From: Anoplopoma fimbria
Taxonomy: Eukaryota; Chordata; Actinopteri; Perciformes; Anoplopomatidae
NCBI RefSeq assembly: GCF_027596085.1
Contig: NC_072450.1
Coordinates: forward strand, 30,409,676-30,473,675
Reading direction: 5' to 3'
Length of the DNA: 64,000 bases
Part shown: positions 13,201 to 23,925 of the stretch, piece after piece
Layout: every line of letters starts with the position of its first letter
How positions within the stretch are numbered: the first letter of the stretch is position 1
Translations under genes and position numbers: made by a program
Notes under the pieces: model-generated
What the model saw: the letters and a program-made list of their open reading frames with translations, nothing else
Databases searched by the model: none
Told to the model about the DNA's origin: nothing

Positions 13201-16200
13201 TTTCTCACTTTCTCTCATTATATTATAGCACAAAATAGCTTAATTTCATAACTTTCACATACAACTCTTCAGGACTCACTTAAAGTGTATAAAATGTTAC
13301 TACTTAATATTACTGTATTCATGTGAATTCACAAAATGGCGGCTACACTGGACACAGCTACATCACTAACACGCAGGAATTCACGAAAACACACACACTT
13401 TAGTAAACTCGGCAAAACTCAGCTCTAAAGTTCCCAAAATGTAACAACTACATTCTATTGAAACATATTACTTATGTTAGCTCATTTATACCGACATGTT
13501 AACTCTGTTCAAAATCCACAACATACCTGAAAAATGGGGATAAATAATCACCAGATTGATGTGACGCTGTTTCATCAGTAAGAACTTTACTGTAATGAAG
13601 AGATGATCGTGGTTTCCCCTAGGTATGTGGGTGGAGACCAAAGCATACGATCTCAGACTCAAGTTTAAGACCACTATGTAGATCACAGTTTAACACTATT
13701 ATATCTTAAATTACACAATGAAAAACAAAGGGGAAAAAATGGAAGAAAGACACAATTTTAGCATTTTAGACACTGATAAACATATGGATTTTTAACCCTT
13801 TCATAACTTTATAGTTTTAGTAAATCCTCATTTTATTTATGACTGATCAGAAACAAGTAAGGAACACAACAATGACATATCATCAGCTTTTAAGTTGATA
13901 TGTTGAACTTAGCAAACAGCTGCTTATTTACACTTTACAGAGCAATGTTTTTGTGTTTGTGTCCACCTGATCAATGTAGGTCCAATAGTCTCTCTCTTTA
14001 AGCTCTGTAACTAGTGTTGCTGTTTTCTGCTAAGCAGGTAATGTGCAGTGTCTTTTTACAGCCTTTGATAACAGTTGGAATCAACGCTAAATGGTGAGAG
14101 ATGTGTTTTTACAGCTAGAGTTGCCAAAAATAGGAATAAATGCAGCCTGAATTTCCACACTTCCACAAACATGTAATCGGCTCATTTGTGTAGATTTTTA
14201 AAAAATGTTAATGTTTGATGAAAAGTATTCGAAGCTTGACTTGATTTTACTAACTTGGACTAAGCTTGGACTATGGAATTCTGAAGAACTGGTAAAAAGG
14301 TTCTAATTGACTAACTTGAGTATGATATTGAAATAAATAGTTACAAATATTACACCAAAGATGTTTTGACATAAACTGTTGCATTAACATGTGTGACATT
14401 ATGCAAATAATTAGTGAATTGACTTGGTTGAACCAAAGGTTTTGGAGACATCATTTAGCAAAAGACTGATGATAATTAAAGTTAGGACTTATTATACTAT
14501 GTGTCATATGGTCTGTAACAAACAGTGATGCTTTGCTTCCAGGATCCAGGAGGGCATCTGATGATCCAGATGAGTTTGAGACTGCAGAGGAGCAGAAAGG
14601 CAATGCCCCGGCCATGACGGAAGAACAGAGAGAATACCTCCGCTGGTACTATCGCACTGAGGATCGTAAGTGCTGCTGCTGTTATAGGAAACAAAGTTTC
14701 ATAAAAATTGGACCAGTTTTTTTATTCCTTAATCTAGCTGACAAACAGACTAACAAACCAACCAGAAAAAATGACCTCCTTGGTGAAGGTAATTCCTTAG
14801 AAGTGCAACCACTTCAAAAGCCAAATTAAAAAATGTTTTTTGGTATGCTATGGTTCAAATAAGGTTTGAAGGAAGCAACATAAAACCCAATGTTGTAAGG
14901 TTAAAAAATGATTTATTTGAAATAAAGGAGCTCTTTAGTTGAACATAACAGAATGGAGGTAACATACAGGGCTAAAAGAGTGCCGTTTTCAAATAGAAAT
15001 AAAACCAAAAGAGACTCTGAACCAGGAACAGGCAGTAATGCCAACACTTTTTGAGGAACAGCAGATTTGTCATTCTGGAGTTTCATCACCATTTGTTAAT
15101 TGACAATTAATCTATCTGCAAAACTGTTGGCTTGTGTAATTGCTCACGGATATTGCTAACGTAGCCTAGGACATCCAAGGAGGATTTGGACAGCAGTCTC
15201 ATTTAGAGACTTCAGAGGGCCATGTGGAGTGTGACCAATAACAAGCTGTGCAGGGCTGAATCCTAATGATTCTTGGACTGCCTTACAGGCTGCAAGTAAC
15301 ACAAACCTGACACCTTTTGTCTGTTTCAAGGCAGTATTTTTAGAGCATGGACTTAAACGTCTGATGCCAACGCTCCAATGCGCACTGGAAACAGCATGTT
15401 GCACATTTAAAGTTTGGAAAACCTGGTTGAATAACTTGAATTTAAATTTTGAACCCTTGTCTGTCAGAATGACTCTTTGGCAACCGAGAGTAAAGAAGAA
15501 TTTTGTCAGTGCTTTTATGACTGAGGTGGCGGGCATTTTACACAGCCGCACAGCTTCAGGGAAACAAATGGCAGTGCACATGATGGTAAGTGGAAATTGG
15601 TTGGCGAACCAGCATGTCGTTATTCAGAAAATATGCCACTTTTTTACCATTTGCTTTGTCGGCACTCACCATATTTGTGAAGCACCCTACCAATGTTTGG
15701 CTGAACCAGTTCGCAGCACACAGGCGGTCAGAAAATGTCTCTTCAGTTGTCAAAGCCCACTGACTCAGCAGTAATTTCAAAAGGGAAACTCGCTGGTGGG
15801 TGGTTGGTCTCAGTTTCACCTGAAAGATCTGGCATAAGCATAGATTCATTTATACAGACTGACTTTTTACACACCTGGGCACGAGTGACCACACATGAAG
15901 GAAATAAATCTGAATGTGACTGTACATTACCATTTTCAATGTGCTGATGGAAAGAACTTCAAGAGCAGCGGTTACTTTACCACCAGCGATGTCATTGCAC
16001 ATTAAAGGATGGCCCCTTTAATTGGCAATGCGGGGGCAGACAGCAATATAAGACATACCTGTGGGCCCAGAAGCTGCATCCAGTGCATGTGCCTCCCTCT
16101 CCGCCTCAAGTTTCAGCTGGCGCAGTCTTAGGCCCTGTCCACAAAAGGTTATTGTCATTTTAAAACGCATACCATTTGCTACATTTACACTAAGCGTCCA

Positions 16201-17969
16201 CACTATTTCAGAGTTTTAGGGCACCGAAAACAGAGGAGTTTGAAACGCTCCCGAGGAGGGATACGTTTTAAAACACTGGCTTTCCGTTATAGTGTGGATG
16301 GCGGAGAAGTTTTGAAACGATGACGTAGGCACCGTTCGCTATTTGATTGGGTCTTAGGAGTTACGACGTGTCCTTTCCTGATTCGTCACACCCTTACCAG
16401 TTGACCCTTTTTCAGAAGAAAACAAACAACAGCCCTGATTACCGATCTACCAGGTTAATTCAACATGGTTAACTGATTACAGGCGTTGTTGACCTTGATG
16501 TCTTTACTAGCAGCTGTTGCGCAGACAAATTCTGCATTTACTGCTACTACCGACATGCAGAGGAAGCAGCCGTTATTGGAGCGATTAGCGAGCGGCGTGT
16601 CCAGCGGGGTCATCAGCCCTACTGAGCGGACGTCTGAAGTCACGGTTTGCAGCTCTGAGGAGGGCACTGGATGCAAAACGGAGGACGTTCCTTTTCTAAT
16701 TAATGACAATTCTCCACAACTATTGTGAAGTTCACAAATAACCGATATGGAACAAAAGCATAACAGCTCTACAGTACGACAGGGACTTCTACCACTGGCA
16801 AAGTGGACATAGTACTTGATTAACAAAGGCAGCGCGCCTTGAGTTGAGTCTTCGTCTAGTCTCTATGCTCTTCCTCAAAGTATTTGAGGAAGAGCCACAT
16901 CCACACCTGAAAAGAAAAGCATACACACAAGGCCAGAGCAAGGCCAGAGGTAGTGGCCCTAACCGTAAAAGATCCCTTCCACACATATATGAAGACATAT
17001 AGAATTAATTTCCTTTAACAATAATTTGTGACCAGTATTTTTTATATATATATAAAACAGTTACATTACCTTTTCTTTGAATTACATCTTGTCCATATCG
17101 TCAATGGTAAAATTCTGAATATCTGAGCTTGTAAATTATGTTCAAATCTAAGGTTAGAGTCTAGAGTTCGACCTGGTTTTATCCTTGTTATCACATAGTT
17201 CAAAGTAGCATCTCCAGGTTTCTGAGACAAGGATAAGATGCTAACATTAGCAAAACATAACCAGGATACTCCAGAAACCATAAGAAGGAAACGTCCATCA
17301 ATCGTGCAGCCTCATGCTGTTGTTTTATATAATTTATTGTTCTGCTTTATTAATATTATTATATGAGCTGTATGTTAAGCAGTCTTCTTCCTGTTACAGA
17401 AGCCACATGGAAGTTTGTGCTCCTGGGACTGGCCTTCGTCTGCCTTCTTGTTGGTTTTCTGCTGCTTGGAATGGGAGCCATGGCCAACAAGTATGCAATG
17501 ATATTTTCAGGGCAACAATAGTATAGGATTGATATTTTAAAAGACTGTTAAATGACAGTTTCCTGTCTTTTCCCCCAGAAACAGAAAGAAGATTGCAAAG
17601 TACAAGGCGGCTGCTTCTGCTGTGGCTCAGAAAAGTGAGGAGCTGGAGATCATTTTGCCGCTCAGAGATGAAAGCAGCAGCAAACCATCACCGTCACTCG
17701 ACAGGCTGATGCAGGGAAACAAACCCTCCACAACTAACGGGGAGGTGAGCGAGCTCAAAGCAGGAAACATCATGGTCACATGGAAAGATGGCAACACGTC
17801 CTGCCTGTACTCAGATCGCCCTGCAGAGGAGGTGAAACAGGAGGAGGATCAGGAGGAGGATCAGGAGGAGAAAAAAGAGGAGGATCAGGAGGAGGATCAG
17901 GAGGAGAAAAAGGAGGAGCTGTCAGCTGCTGAGCTGGAGCCTGAAGAGGCAGTGAAGTCGATGGATTGA
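7266..17969 (+). CDS. slc51b: Lectin-fused organic solute transporter beta-like protein
   Basis: Five coding exons: 7266-7305, 7392-7781, 14543-14665, 17400-17490 and 17579-17969. All have GT-AG borders and matching phases (1,1,1,2), giving 344 residues. Residues 1-19 are a hydrophobic signal peptide. Residues 20-140 form a cysteine-rich R-type lectin domain like that of mannose-receptor-family proteins: Cys 30, 45, 64, 70, 84, 98 and 139, a QQW at 52-54 and an NTS sequon at 107. Residues 169-184 carry the OST-beta-like [15 protein letters not shown] motif, 190-212 one membrane helix, 214-224 a basic stop-transfer stretch, 281-287 VTWKDGN, and 303-327 a Glu/Asp-rich repeat. OST-beta (SLC51B) normally pairs with OST-alpha to export bile acids and steroids at the basolateral membrane and is only about 130-180 residues without a signal peptide. 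Neighbour rasl12 supports orthology to human SLC51B. The added lectin ectodomain is the oddity. Its role is unknown; glycan binding is inferred. Confidence 0.85.
7392..7781 (+). other. slc51b: Symmetric phase 1-1 exon encoding the R-type lectin domain
   Basis: This exon is 390 nt (130 codons), begins one base into a codon and ends one base into a codon. It holds the whole CysR-like domain from the end of the signal peptide to the last domain cysteine (139). Such symmetric 1-1 exons can be inserted or lost without shifting frame. The pattern FMIHN at its start, FQQW in the middle and SKWKSL near its end follows the layout of the mannose-receptor N-terminal domain. Confidence 0.8.
7840..8165. 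repeat. Intronic stretch with phased CAGTC motifs
   Basis: Within intron 2 of the lectin/OST-beta gene, CAGTCC or CAGTCT recurs seven times between about 7945 and 8130 at irregular 12-35 bp spacing, with diverged sequence between. It adjoins the pol 3' end of the gypsy relic and may be part of its untranslated or LTR region. No gene is seen. Confidence 0.35.
8391..8455 (-). repeat. SINE 3'-tail fragment
   Basis: Reads on the minus strand as a TAAGTCGCTTTGGATAAAAG-type tail followed by TGTAA repeats. It matches the last 60 bases of the full SINE at 58228-58516 in inverse orientation, so it is probably a 5'-truncated insertion of the same family into the gypsy relic. Confidence 0.65.
8960..9283 (-). 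pseudogene. Gypsy integrase C-terminal fragment
   Basis: A 107-codon open stretch contains [18 protein letters not shown], the conserved block after the integrase core of Ty3/gypsy elements. It is followed by a [24 protein letters not shown] module typical of the integrase C-terminal SH3-like region. The upstream catalytic core with its acidic triad is not in the same frame. Part of the intron 2 gypsy relic. Confidence 0.8.
10033..10259 (+). mobile_element. tRNA-derived SINE
   Basis: Starts GGGGCGGCTGTGGC. It has a polymerase III B-box-like GGTTCAAACCC around 10087 and a middle part shared with the other SINEs here (GACACCTAACCCCAAGTTGCT). It ends near ATTGTGGGACTAATAAAGGA and an ATT repeat. 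It is inserted in the gypsy relic, so it is younger than that copy. Confidence 0.7.
11013..11441 (-). pseudogene. Gypsy reverse transcriptase fragment
   Basis: This 142-codon stretch contains [17 protein letters not shown], a [11 protein letters not shown] block and the catalytic palm motif. It is clearly Ty3/gypsy reverse transcriptase (fingers and palm). The usual YLDD box is YLDE here, so the second catalytic aspartate is changed. The frame ends on both sides without RNase H. It is an inactive fragment of the intron 2 element. Confidence 0.88.
11592..11870 (-). pseudogene. MYND-type zinc finger ORF within the gypsy relic
   Basis: This 92-codon open stretch lies between gag and reverse transcriptase. 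Residues 49-89 follow the MYND pattern: Cys49-x2-Cys52, Cys64-x2-Cys67, Cys73, then His77 where the family usually has Cys, a QKQHW motif, His85 and Cys89. MYND fingers normally bind proline-rich peptides. Position and strand agree with the surrounding gypsy element, so it is probably element-encoded rather than a host exon. I cannot exclude a captured host domain. Confidence 0.6.
12217..12606 (-). pseudogene. Gypsy gag fragment
   Basis: 129 codons containing an [19 protein letters not shown] motif and a [19 protein letters not shown] block, typical of capsid-like Gag proteins of one fish Ty3/gypsy lineage. No CCHC knuckle is seen. It belongs with the zinc finger, reverse transcriptase and integrase pieces downstream on the same strand. 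Confidence 0.7.
13031..13605. repeat. Pair of direct repeats, probable LTR pieces
   Basis: About 70 bp at 13034-13105 recurs at 13529-13600. Shared words are GAAAAATGGGGATAAATA, TGATGTGA and CAGTAAGAACTTTACTG. The interval is about 495 bp. They lie at the gag side of the gypsy relic, so they are probably parts of a duplicated or nested LTR. The remaining sequence up to 14540 shows no gene. Confidence 0.55.
14820..15150. other. Intron 3 sequence without recognisable feature
   Basis: AT-rich sequence of the lectin/OST-beta gene between its third exon and a second gypsy fragment. Nothing nameable is seen. Confidence 0.4.
15156..16203 (-). mobile_element. Second Ty3/gypsy relic (integrase and gag traces)
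   Basis: On the minus strand 15156-15581 encodes an integrase-core-like stretch ([19 protein letters not shown], then [20 protein letters not shown]), decayed by frame changes. 16018-16203 carries an [13 protein letters not shown] segment like the start of Gag in the same lineage. Everything between gag start and integrase is gone, so this is an internally deleted copy. It lies in intron 3 of the lectin/OST-beta gene, antisense to it. Confidence 0.75.
16128..16810 (+). mobile_element. PIF/Harbinger-like deletion derivative, copy 1
   Basis: Begins with TTAGGCCCTGTCCACA, matching the terminal sequence of copy 2 (27334-28822). It shares with that copy a GGGCACCGAAAACAGAGGAG block and an ORF (16486-16728) rich in [18 protein letters not shown] sequence. 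Just downstream, an alternative frame includes a His-Asn-Tyr-Cys-Glu-like remnant. Right end unclear. It sits in intron 3 of the lectin/OST-beta gene. Confidence 0.55.
17841..17930 (+). repeat. slc51b: 36-bp tandem duplication in the lectin/OST-beta coding tail
   Basis: A 36-bp GAGGAGGATCAGGAGG-rich unit occurs twice in a row within the last exon. It encodes two copies of a Glu/Asp/Gln block ending in two lysines (residues about 303-327). The unit keeps frame. It makes the cytoplasmic tail strongly acidic. Confidence 0.8.
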
Positions 17970-19766
17970 ATATTCTTACATCAGGTGTGATTAATGTCAG
18001 CCTGTTACACAGCATGCTCCTCTAGAAGCAAAAGTTAGCAGCTTCCATCCCATACGGTTTAACCCTTCACCACCCACTGCTCCACCTCATGATGCTATCA
18101 ATATGTATAACTTTGGACTTCTAATACTATGAAGTTGCAAAGCATTAGGTCTGTAAAACCTGCTGACTCCAATGCATTCTCAGCAGCCCGACAGTCCAAG
18201 AGAATAATCAATCCATGAAAACGTTATGTCCACATTCACTGGGAAGATGTACAATCCATTAGTTCGAATGTAGGCATAATGCTAAAGAGATATACTGTAT
18301 GAGTAACAGAGTTCTGTCACATGAGGAAGGTTGTTTACCCCAAAAAAATAGATAAATACAAAGTTTATCATGTGGTATGTTTGTTTTAAAAAATTTAAAT
18401 AATTAGCAATTTAAAATTATGAAAGTAATTTGCTATTCATGTTATACCAGAATTTGTGACTTAATTAGATTCTCCCTGAAGCGGTAGCTGTCTGGGGGGG
18501 GTCATGGATTGTTCATATGATGAGCGTGAGACAGATTTTATTTGTTTACTTCATACCTAACATTTTTGGTGTTGTGTTGTTAGCCAGCCAGCCAAGCGGA
18601 AGCTGTGCACGCCGTCCAGATAAACCGACTGAGCTGTATAAAAGAGGCATTAACCTTTCGCCCACAATACTTGTCTGGGCCGCGTCATACAAATTAACAT
18701 TTGTGATTTAAAGAATGTTGCGGTATATGAAATAATAAATAAATAAATCAATGGCTTATACTGCAGGCTCTGAGTGGGAATGAACCTTGTGTGTTGATAA
18801 TGTGTCACTAGAAGCAGGTCAGTCCAACAAGCACATGGTAGTAGTTTTCATTCAGGGCTTTCTGACAGATTTAGGCAACAAGCCCTAAAGGCTAACTTCT
18901 TTGGGTCCTGCCGTGGGTCATCCCGGACAGCTAAGACACAGAGCCTGATGCTGCGCCAGCAGAGCGGAGCCCTCCACCAGCTCCATCACTGCATCCTCCC
19001 CCATTAGTCCACTTGTTAATCGATCATGGATTTTGTTGTTCTCCTAAAAAAAAAAAAAGTCTATGTGTGGAAAACACTTAGCATATAACCACACACACAC
19101 ATATATACATATACACATACATACACACACACTTATGCAAAATGTCTCCTGGCTATAGTTTTACATTATTAAACATAGATAAAGACTCGATCACTTCTGA
19201 TCCTGCTCTTTACTTCATAATCTCTATGAGTTCTTTTTAGTACGGAGTTGGAGCCAGTACAGATGATTAGCTTAGCTTAGCATAAAGACCGGCTGCAGGG
19301 GTAAAGACCTATCCTGGCTCTTTCCATAAACAGACCCACATTCCCTACCCTACATTCACTTATCAAAACTTTGGACCATGTTTGTTCAATATGTGTTGTA
19401 GAACAACAGGTTGTGGTTTCATGCTGTAACTTTTCCATACAGCGGCCGGCTGCAGTGATGTCACAGGGAGGTTGTGGTGTGGTGAGCTGAACTGAAACCA
19501 GTGCTCACTGACAGTATCTGACAACCTGCGCTGTAGCTGAAGATGCTGCTCAGAAGTGCTTAGTGGATGGATACTCGAGGAATTAAACCCCACATGAAAC
19601 CAAATAACCACAAGCTGTTGGTTTTACTTTCTATTTGTATACATTGTAAACAAATTAGATACTATGTGTTCATTAGGGAAACTTTAGGTCTTCATTTTTC
19701 TTGCTCGGCTGACTCTGCTAGGCAGTGAATAGGTGTGTATCCCAAACTGTTAAAGGAATATTTCTA
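17970..19766. other. 3' UTR and intergenic region
   Basis: Downstream of the lectin/OST-beta stop. AATAAA signals overlap in an AATAAATAAATAAAT run at about 18731-18746 and are the first plausible polyadenylation site. A short CA/TA microsatellite lies at 19090-19135. No other gene is seen. Confidence 0.4.
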
Positions 19767-19953
19767 GGGCTGTCTTCGACCAAAGCACTTCTTAGTCCAC
19801 CAAAACTGATGTGATATTGACGACCAATCAATTAGTTGATTTCAGCCCCCATAAATTACTAACTAATTGATTAAAGCAATCATAGACGACTGAGATCCAA
19901 AGGGACTGATCAGATGACAAATCGACTAAGAGGGGGCAGCCCTAGAAAATTCA
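19763..19953. mobile_element. hAT-like MITE
   Basis: A 190-bp element bounded by inverted ends ATTTCTAGGGCTG and CAGCCCTAGAAAAT. The interior is AT-rich and partly self-complementary (TCGAC...GTCGA-type words, TTAGTTGAT and ACTAATTGAT). TAGGGCTG/CAGCCCTA termini are common in non-autonomous hAT elements of fish. No coding capacity. Confidence 0.6.
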
Positions 19954-20129
19954 CCACCGTTTATGTGGAAGTCCAATCCACATGGAGTTTGCGTCTGTAA
20001 ACATCAATCTTAAATCAATAAAAAAAATTGGATGAAAGTGCAGTGTCTGACAACTCATTGAATGTATGGCTCCCTCAGCTCTGTTGAGATCGACAGCCGC
20101 TTTCCAAATACTGCATGTTGATCTAACTG

Positions 20130-22330
20130 TGTGTCACGTTTCGGCAAAGAGGCAGCAGGGGACCCACATGAGGAGCAGAGGCATAATAAACAGTGATTTT
20201 AATGAATAAATGTCCAAAACAAAACTTACATGCAGATGAGTCCAACAATGGTAACTGAAATCCAAGAAACAATAACAGGCAAAAAGACACAAAACAGCAG
20301 CAGTTCATTCACCAACTCCGCCAAAAGAAAGAAAAAGGACTCATCCACGGACACAGTGGGTTTAGAAAAACAACAGATATCGAGGTTAGTGTTCTCTCCA
20401 GCATAAATAAAACAACTTTACATCCTGCTTTCACTCTGCAAAGAAATAAAAGACCTTAAGAATTCACCGACAATCAAACTAAATTTCCATCGAAAAAGTA
20501 TACAACCTACAGTCATCCGTAAAAACACTGGCCAAATAAATGGAAACCATCACCAGAGAAAACAAAGTCCTGAAAGAAACAATATTGGACCACCAAACTG
20601 GAAGCATGCATTTTCTCCAGCATCCCCTGGACGTCACCCGATAACCACGAGTCAAAGATCAAAGAATTCATGACAACTCACCTTAAACTCCCACCGAACA
20701 CAGTAAAAAAAATATCAACTCCCCAGAAATGTAATCATCAGTACTATGGGAAACAGGTAAAGCAGTAATTAGAGGACAAATAATATACTCTATATATAAA
20801 AAAAAAAAGGAACAGGAATTACAAAACCATCTGGAGAAGAAAATTAAGCAATTTATGGAAATCAACTCAAACAATCCCAATGAACAAACAAAAAGAGAGC
20901 GAAATTACAAATTACATGAAATTACAAATAAAAAAATATTTCTGATTCAACAACTCAGATATGACAATTTGGAAAACAGCGATAAGCCAGGCAAATACCT
21001 AGCAAATCAGTTACAGCCCTAAAAGGAAAGGACAATTATTCCAGCCATAAAACATTCAACAGGTGAACCACCAAAAACCCACAAGAAATAAACAAAAATT
21101 TAGTAGTCATTTATACTCTTTAAACACAGACCCTGACCCATAACAAATACAATCCTTCTTAACAACGTGGACTTGGCACATATTATCGCTATTATTCAAC
21201 AGACTAACATCAGACATTCAAAGTACTTCACAAATTCCCTCACACTTAAAAACTTCCGTTATATCAGTTCTACTTAAAACAAATAAAGATCCAACTCAAC
21301 CTTCCAGCTATCGCCCTCTGTCATTAATAAACATTGACTTAAAGATCATTACAAAGCTCTAGCTATCAGATTGGAAACTGTCATTTCTGTCACAATGTCC
21401 ACAACTCTGACAGCCTGGTGGAAAGTCATGAAGATTTTTATTTCCACTCCTGCACCTTATAAATATACTCCTATTTCGCAGAACCCCAACTTCCTACTCC
21501 ATAGCAACCGTCTCCACTACCACACCTTTCGAAAACAACCCTTTCATAGATTTTGAAGAGCTTATACAGAAGCACAGACTCTGGAGACACCAGATTTCAT
21601 AATACCTATACCTTAAAACCATTATAAAAGCGAAAATCAACACAGCTTATAACCAACTTCAGCATCCTAAAATACTTAACAAAATTTTATATAAATGAAT
21701 TTCAAAACTCTACAGACTGCTATGAACCTCTGATAATTCTTTAACAATCCCATCAGCCAGCTGGAACACAGACCTAACCTTGTCTCCCTCAAACGACTTC
21801 TGGATAGAAATAAGTAAAACTATTTTTGCTATGAAACCTACAGCTAATCCAATACAACATTATCGACAGAATACATATTACTCAATATAAAATGTACAAA
21901 ATGGGACTGGCAAACACAGACACCTGCTCACAATGCACAAAAGGCACATCAGATAATTATTTTTACACACTCTGGGTCTGCCATCCGGTTCACTCTTTTT
22001 GGAGCTCTGTATCACAAAAACTCTTCACAGTCCTGGACTGCAGAATCCCACCATCCTCACAGAAATAAACATACCAAAAAATAAAAGAACAGCTTGCTCA
22101 TTTCTCTTACTGTTGCCAAGAAAAACATTCTCTGTAACTGGAAATCCAAAAAAATCAATATATATTACCCACTGGACCAACCACTAATCAGAATATATAA
22201 AGATGGGGAAATTCACAGCTCACAATAGCACAGTCTTCAAGGAACAATGGTCTCCATTCTTGTCGTTGCTGGGACTGCACCAAGGCACATTCCTACACAC
22301 ACAGCAGGAATCTTAACATATTATACATAA
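20130..22330 (+). mobile_element. Decayed L1-type LINE
   Basis: Conceptual translation across shifted frames gives ORF2-like pieces in order. A coiled EKKIKQFMEINSNN-like stretch and RYDNLENSDKPGKYLANQL lie near 20820-21020. SSYRPLSLINIDLKIITK (reverse transcriptase block 2) lies near 21300-21360. A C-terminal cysteine/histidine region (KMYKMGLANTDTCSQC, then FWSS) lies near 21890-22000. Many stops. The order matches the plus strand of an L1/Tx1-clade ORF2. The ends are uncertain. Confidence 0.7.
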
Positions 22331-22382
22331 TACGTGCTGTGCATTTTTCTTTTTTTTCTTTCTTTTTTACTGTTATTCATGT

Positions 22383-22385
<3 letters not shown>

Positions 22386-22424
<39 letters not shown>
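22386..22424. repeat. (AT)n microsatellite
   Basis: About 20 AT units directly before the Tc1-like fragment that follows. Confidence 0.9.
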
Positions 22425-22428
<4 letters not shown>

Positions 22429-22850
22429 GCCATTCCATTCCAGTGTCTGTTGATTTCCAATACAGGCACACCTGATTCTACTTAATGAGGTACTGATTAG
22501 GTGATCACCTGAACCAAATCTGATTTAATGAAGAAAAGTATAAAAACCAGTGCTGTGGTCATCACTCTCATCTTGCAATAGGACCAGCTGGATGGCAGAA
22601 ACAGTGCTAGTAGTACCTCAAAAGTAATTGGAATAAAAAAAGTGACTATTGACCATGCCAACAGAGTTAAAAAGAAAAGTTTTGTGTGAGAAAAAGAAGG
22701 GTTCAATTCTGGTTTTACTGGCAGAGGGATACAGTGAGTGTCAGGTTGCTTCCATCCTTAAAATGTCAAAGACGGCGGATCATAAGAACAAGGTCAAGCA
22801 GCAGACATCAGTCAAAAGACCTACGTTTTACTGTGTGATGGTGGTTTTGG
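22425..22850 (+). mobile_element. Tc1-like transposon fragment with helix-turn-helix start
   Basis: A short ORF at 22649-22858 begins with ELKRKVLCEKKKGSILVLLA and EGYSECQVASILKMS, the paired-like helix-turn-helix DNA-binding start of Tc1/mariner transposases. It is cut short before the second helix-turn-helix and the catalytic domain. It is a dead fragment, and its left end abuts an AT array. Confidence 0.6.
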
Positions 22851-22860
22851 TATTCTAATA

Positions 22861-23487
22861 GAGTCACCTGCAGTGCTGTTCTCTGTTTCAAATGGACTGC
22901 TTGGTCCATGGCTTGAACAAATTATTTTTACTTACAATAGTGGACTCTCTTGTGTCTTCTTTTGTCCTGTGACCCCTCAGTCTCTGTCCTTCATTGTCTC
23001 TACAGTTGTATATGTTGAACTCAGCCAAGCCAACCAAACTTGTAACATAACAGGTTAGAGTACGGCAAATCTTGCCAAAAATGATATAATGGGGCTTATG
23101 TTTTCTATTAAATGCCTACATTTGCCATGTTTTTGTATTTATTGTTGATTAGAGTGTAAATCAGCTAAACTTCGTTTATATTCATTTCCACTATAAGAAG
23201 TAGTGTTTCACTCTTCTGTGTTTCAGTGTTCAGTTCCAATGAACCTATTAGTGGTTATTTATTCAAAGTTAAAGAAGAAAATAGCATTATAATGTATTTC
23301 AGATCAGTGAGATATGAAAAGAGTCCGTTGTTGCACAATCGCCAACAGGTGTTCAGTTGTGCTGAGATATGATGTACTTTGAAGGCCATATTATGAATCT
23401 CTAGACTTGTATTTGAGTAAAAGTCCCATTTATTGTTCTGGAGCTCCTCTACAGCTTGGATCGACATGAAAAAATTCAAATAATCAG
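22861..23487. other. Intergenic, nothing recognised
   Basis: AT-rich sequence with no supported exon, element end or RNA gene. Confidence 0.4.
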
Positions 23488-23782
23488 ATTGTCTCTGACT
23501 CAGTGGGTAGAGCGGTTTGTCCATTAACTGCAAGGCAGGCTCGTCCTCCAATCAGAGGATCGGCGGTTCAATCCCCGGCTCCGGCAGTCCATGTCCATGG
23601 ACACTTAGGCTGTGCCATCAGTGTGTTATTGTTAGTTAGAGTTAGACTCCTGATGTGCAGGTGGCACCTTGCCTAGTAGCCCCTGTAATCAGTGTATGAA
23701 TGGGTGTGAATGATGATGTAAAGTGGTTTTGAGTGGTCGTAGGACTAGAAAAGCACTATACAAGTACAGTCCATTTACCGTT
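23488..23782 (+). mobile_element. tRNA-derived SINE
   Basis: Has a tRNA-like head (GGGTAGAGCGG), a B-box-like GGTTCAATCCC at about 23566, and the TGGTGGCACCTTGC-related middle shared with the SINE at 58228. It ends in an AAAAGCACTATACAAGTAC-type tail. It lies just downstream of the rasl12 stop codon. Confidence 0.65.
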
Positions 23783-23925
23783 TTATATTTGGTTATATAG
23801 TTTTATAGCCGGTTGTGTCCAGCCCTGCTGCACAGTATATATATATAGGGTATATATACTGGTTATACTATATACACTGACTCTTTCACAGAGTCAGTGG
23901 TCTCAGTGGAGGGGGTCAGGGGGTG

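Noticed and set aside
17776..18015. Proline-rich minus-strand ORF
   Set aside because: Antisense of the acidic tail repeat of the lectin/OST-beta gene.
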